Assembly: GCA_947500435.1 (NCBI GenBank) | Contig: CANMRV010000002.1 | Span: 682,001 to 746,000 of the forward strand | Direction: 5' to 3' | DNA length: 64,000 nucleotides | From: an uncultured Flavobacteriaceae bacterium | GTDB lineage: Bacteria; Bacteroidota; Bacteroidia; Flavobacteriales; Flavobacteriaceae | In this document: piece by piece, positions 63,291 through 64,000 of the stretch | How the letters are laid out: each line of letters starts with the position of its first letter | Numbering within the stretch: the first letter of the stretch is position 1 | Position numbers and translations under genes: made by a program | The notes under the pieces: generated by a model | Seen by the model: only the letters and a program-made list of their open reading frames with translations | Told to the model about the DNA's origin: nothing | Database searches by the model: none

Positions 63291-64000
63291 TTGAACCTAA
63301 AGAAAGCCATCTTGTTCATGGTGTTAAGCACCATTGCCTTTACAGGCATGAATGGACTCCTAAAATATCTCACAGCTTATAGCGGACCTCAATTGGTATT
63401 TTTTAGATCAATGGGTTCATTGTTTTTTACATTCGGATTTCTTTTGAGTAGAGGAATTCCAATTCTAGGCACAAATCGTAAGCTTTTAATCACCAGGGGT
63501 GTCTTTGGCTCCACTTCGATGCTACTGTTTTTTATAGCAGTGCATTACATGCCTATTGGGTCCGCTGTGGCCTTACGTTATATTGCACCTATTTTTGCTG
63601 CAGTATTTGCTATTCTGATTTTGAAGGAACATGTTCGACCCATTCAATGGTTGTTTTTTGTGCTCTCTTTTATGGGAGTTTTAGTTTTAAAAGGGTTTGA
63701 TAATAGCATTCCACTAATCGGCCTGGTACTTGTACTATTAGCTTCCGTTTTTAGCGGATTGGTCTATGTTGTTATTCGAAAGATTGGAACGAGTGAGCAC
63801 CCAGTTGTTATTGTAAATTACTTTATGTGCATCGCAATGGTCGTAGGTGGTGTACTTTCTATTTTCGATTGGACTACTCCAAGTTTTATTGATGTGTTGT
63901 TATTATTGAGTTTGGGAATTTTCGGCTACTTCGGCCAAATATTTATGACCAAAGCATTTCAAATGGGTGAGACCAATGTCATTGCCCCCATCAAATACGT
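63291..64000 (+). CDS. EamA/DMT-family transporter (partial, 3' end cut by window)
   Basis: The frame opens with TTG 63291 (NLKKAILFMVLSTIAFTGMNG) or ATG 63318 and is open to the window end, giving about 236 residues. Repeated membrane helices (FTGMNGLLKYL, LLFFIAVHYMPIGSAVALRYIAPIFAAVFAILILKE) match the EamA fold of drug/metabolite transporters. The PIGSAVAL...PIFAA segment is the typical repeat end. The substrate is unknown. Confidence 0.85.
   Translation, partial: MNLKKAILFMVLSTIAFTGMNGLLKYLTAYSGPQLVFFRSMGSLFFTFGFLLSRGIPILGTNRKLLITRGVFGSTSMLLFFIAVHYMPIGSAVALRYIAPIFAAVFAILILKEHVRPIQWLFFVLSFMGVLVLKGFDNSIPLIGLVLVLLASVFSGLVYVVIRKIGTSEHPVVIVNYFMCIAMVVGGVLSIFDWTTPSFIDVLLLLSLGIFGYFGQIFMTKAFQMGETNVIAPIKY

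Noticed and set aside
1..64000. tRNA, rRNA, riboswitch, insertion sequence or CRISPR
   Set aside because: I looked for conserved cloverleaf, rRNA and transposase signals and saw none; covariance-model scans were not possible here.

Overview
The window is about 64 kb of AT-rich chromosomal DNA from a member of the Bacteroidota, most likely a marine Flavobacteriaceae of the Maribacter/Zobellia/Arenibacter type. The genus is an inference from gene content and was not tested. Supporting signs are promoters of the TTG-N17-23-TANNTTTG type with few Shine-Dalgarno sequences, many lipoproteins and outer-membrane barrel proteins, a SusC-type plug domain, TPR-HTH regulators, alpha/beta-fused E1 dehydrogenases and several family-restricted hypothetical proteins. 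I saw no rRNA, tRNA, CRISPR array, insertion sequence or prophage.

Layout. 1-8 kb: the start of a fused branched-chain-type E1, an M1-like protein fused to a barrel, a LOG-family protein and uvrA. 8-12.6 kb: a TraB/GumN protein, then a DNA-repair-like module made of a radical-SAM protein, an unlisted 52-residue ORF and a TIGR03915-type protein, divergent from an S24 (LexA-like) repressor with three operator-like repeats between them. 12.7-24 kb: a GluR0-like glutamate-receptor potassium channel, a LURP-one/scramblase-like protein, gamma-glutamyltransferase, an ACP phosphodiesterase, glmM, an LpxL-type acyltransferase, a rhomboid protease, a beta-propeller lipoprotein, a TlpA-like thioredoxin and a small barrel. 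24-33.6 kb: a FAD/Fe-S oxidase, aroC, a glutamate/dicarboxylate symporter, then a tight GshB-like ATP-grasp / N-formylglutamate amidohydrolase / DUF1704 metallopeptidase operon and an alpha/beta hydrolase. 33.6-41.5 kb: a MuiA-like protein interrupted by a carboxypeptidase-regulatory domain and a TonB plug, an MscS channel with a DCC protein, a TPR-HTH protein, and a divergent CDC-like pore-forming lipoprotein. 41.6-54 kb: mutS2, ung, a response regulator, a cytoplasmic PBP2-like protein, a nucleoside phosphorylase, a DUF1835 protein, a SUI1 protein, a 2OG-Fe(II) oxygenase, a second fused E1, a lipocalin-like lipoprotein and an OmpA-like protein. 54.1-59.7 kb: a biosynthetic cluster. 59.7-64 kb: TerC, YceI, two paralogous small secreted proteins, a ribosome hibernation factor, a coiled-coil protein and a truncated EamA transporter.

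The most interesting unit is the 54.1-59.7 kb cluster: FAD oxidoreductase, methyltransferase, type III polyketide synthase, hotdog dehydratase, ketosynthase, acyl carrier protein and a small membrane protein. It reads as a dedicated type-II starter-chain system feeding a type III PKS, with methyl and hydroxyl tailoring, so a phenolic or quinone lipid is the likely product class. Other candidates for undescribed biology are the ATP-grasp/amidohydrolase/DUF1704 operon, the CDC-like cytolysin beside a TPR-HTH protein with phased GTCCAT repeats, the plug-in-MuiA fusion, and the S24-controlled radical-SAM repair module.

Start codons were moved inward in several genes (19859, 19920, 30764, 43765, 43979, 45965, 50642, 56028, 61438, 61945, 62844), because the longest ORF runs into intergenic or repeat sequence. 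All functions are read from sequence by eye; no database search was run.
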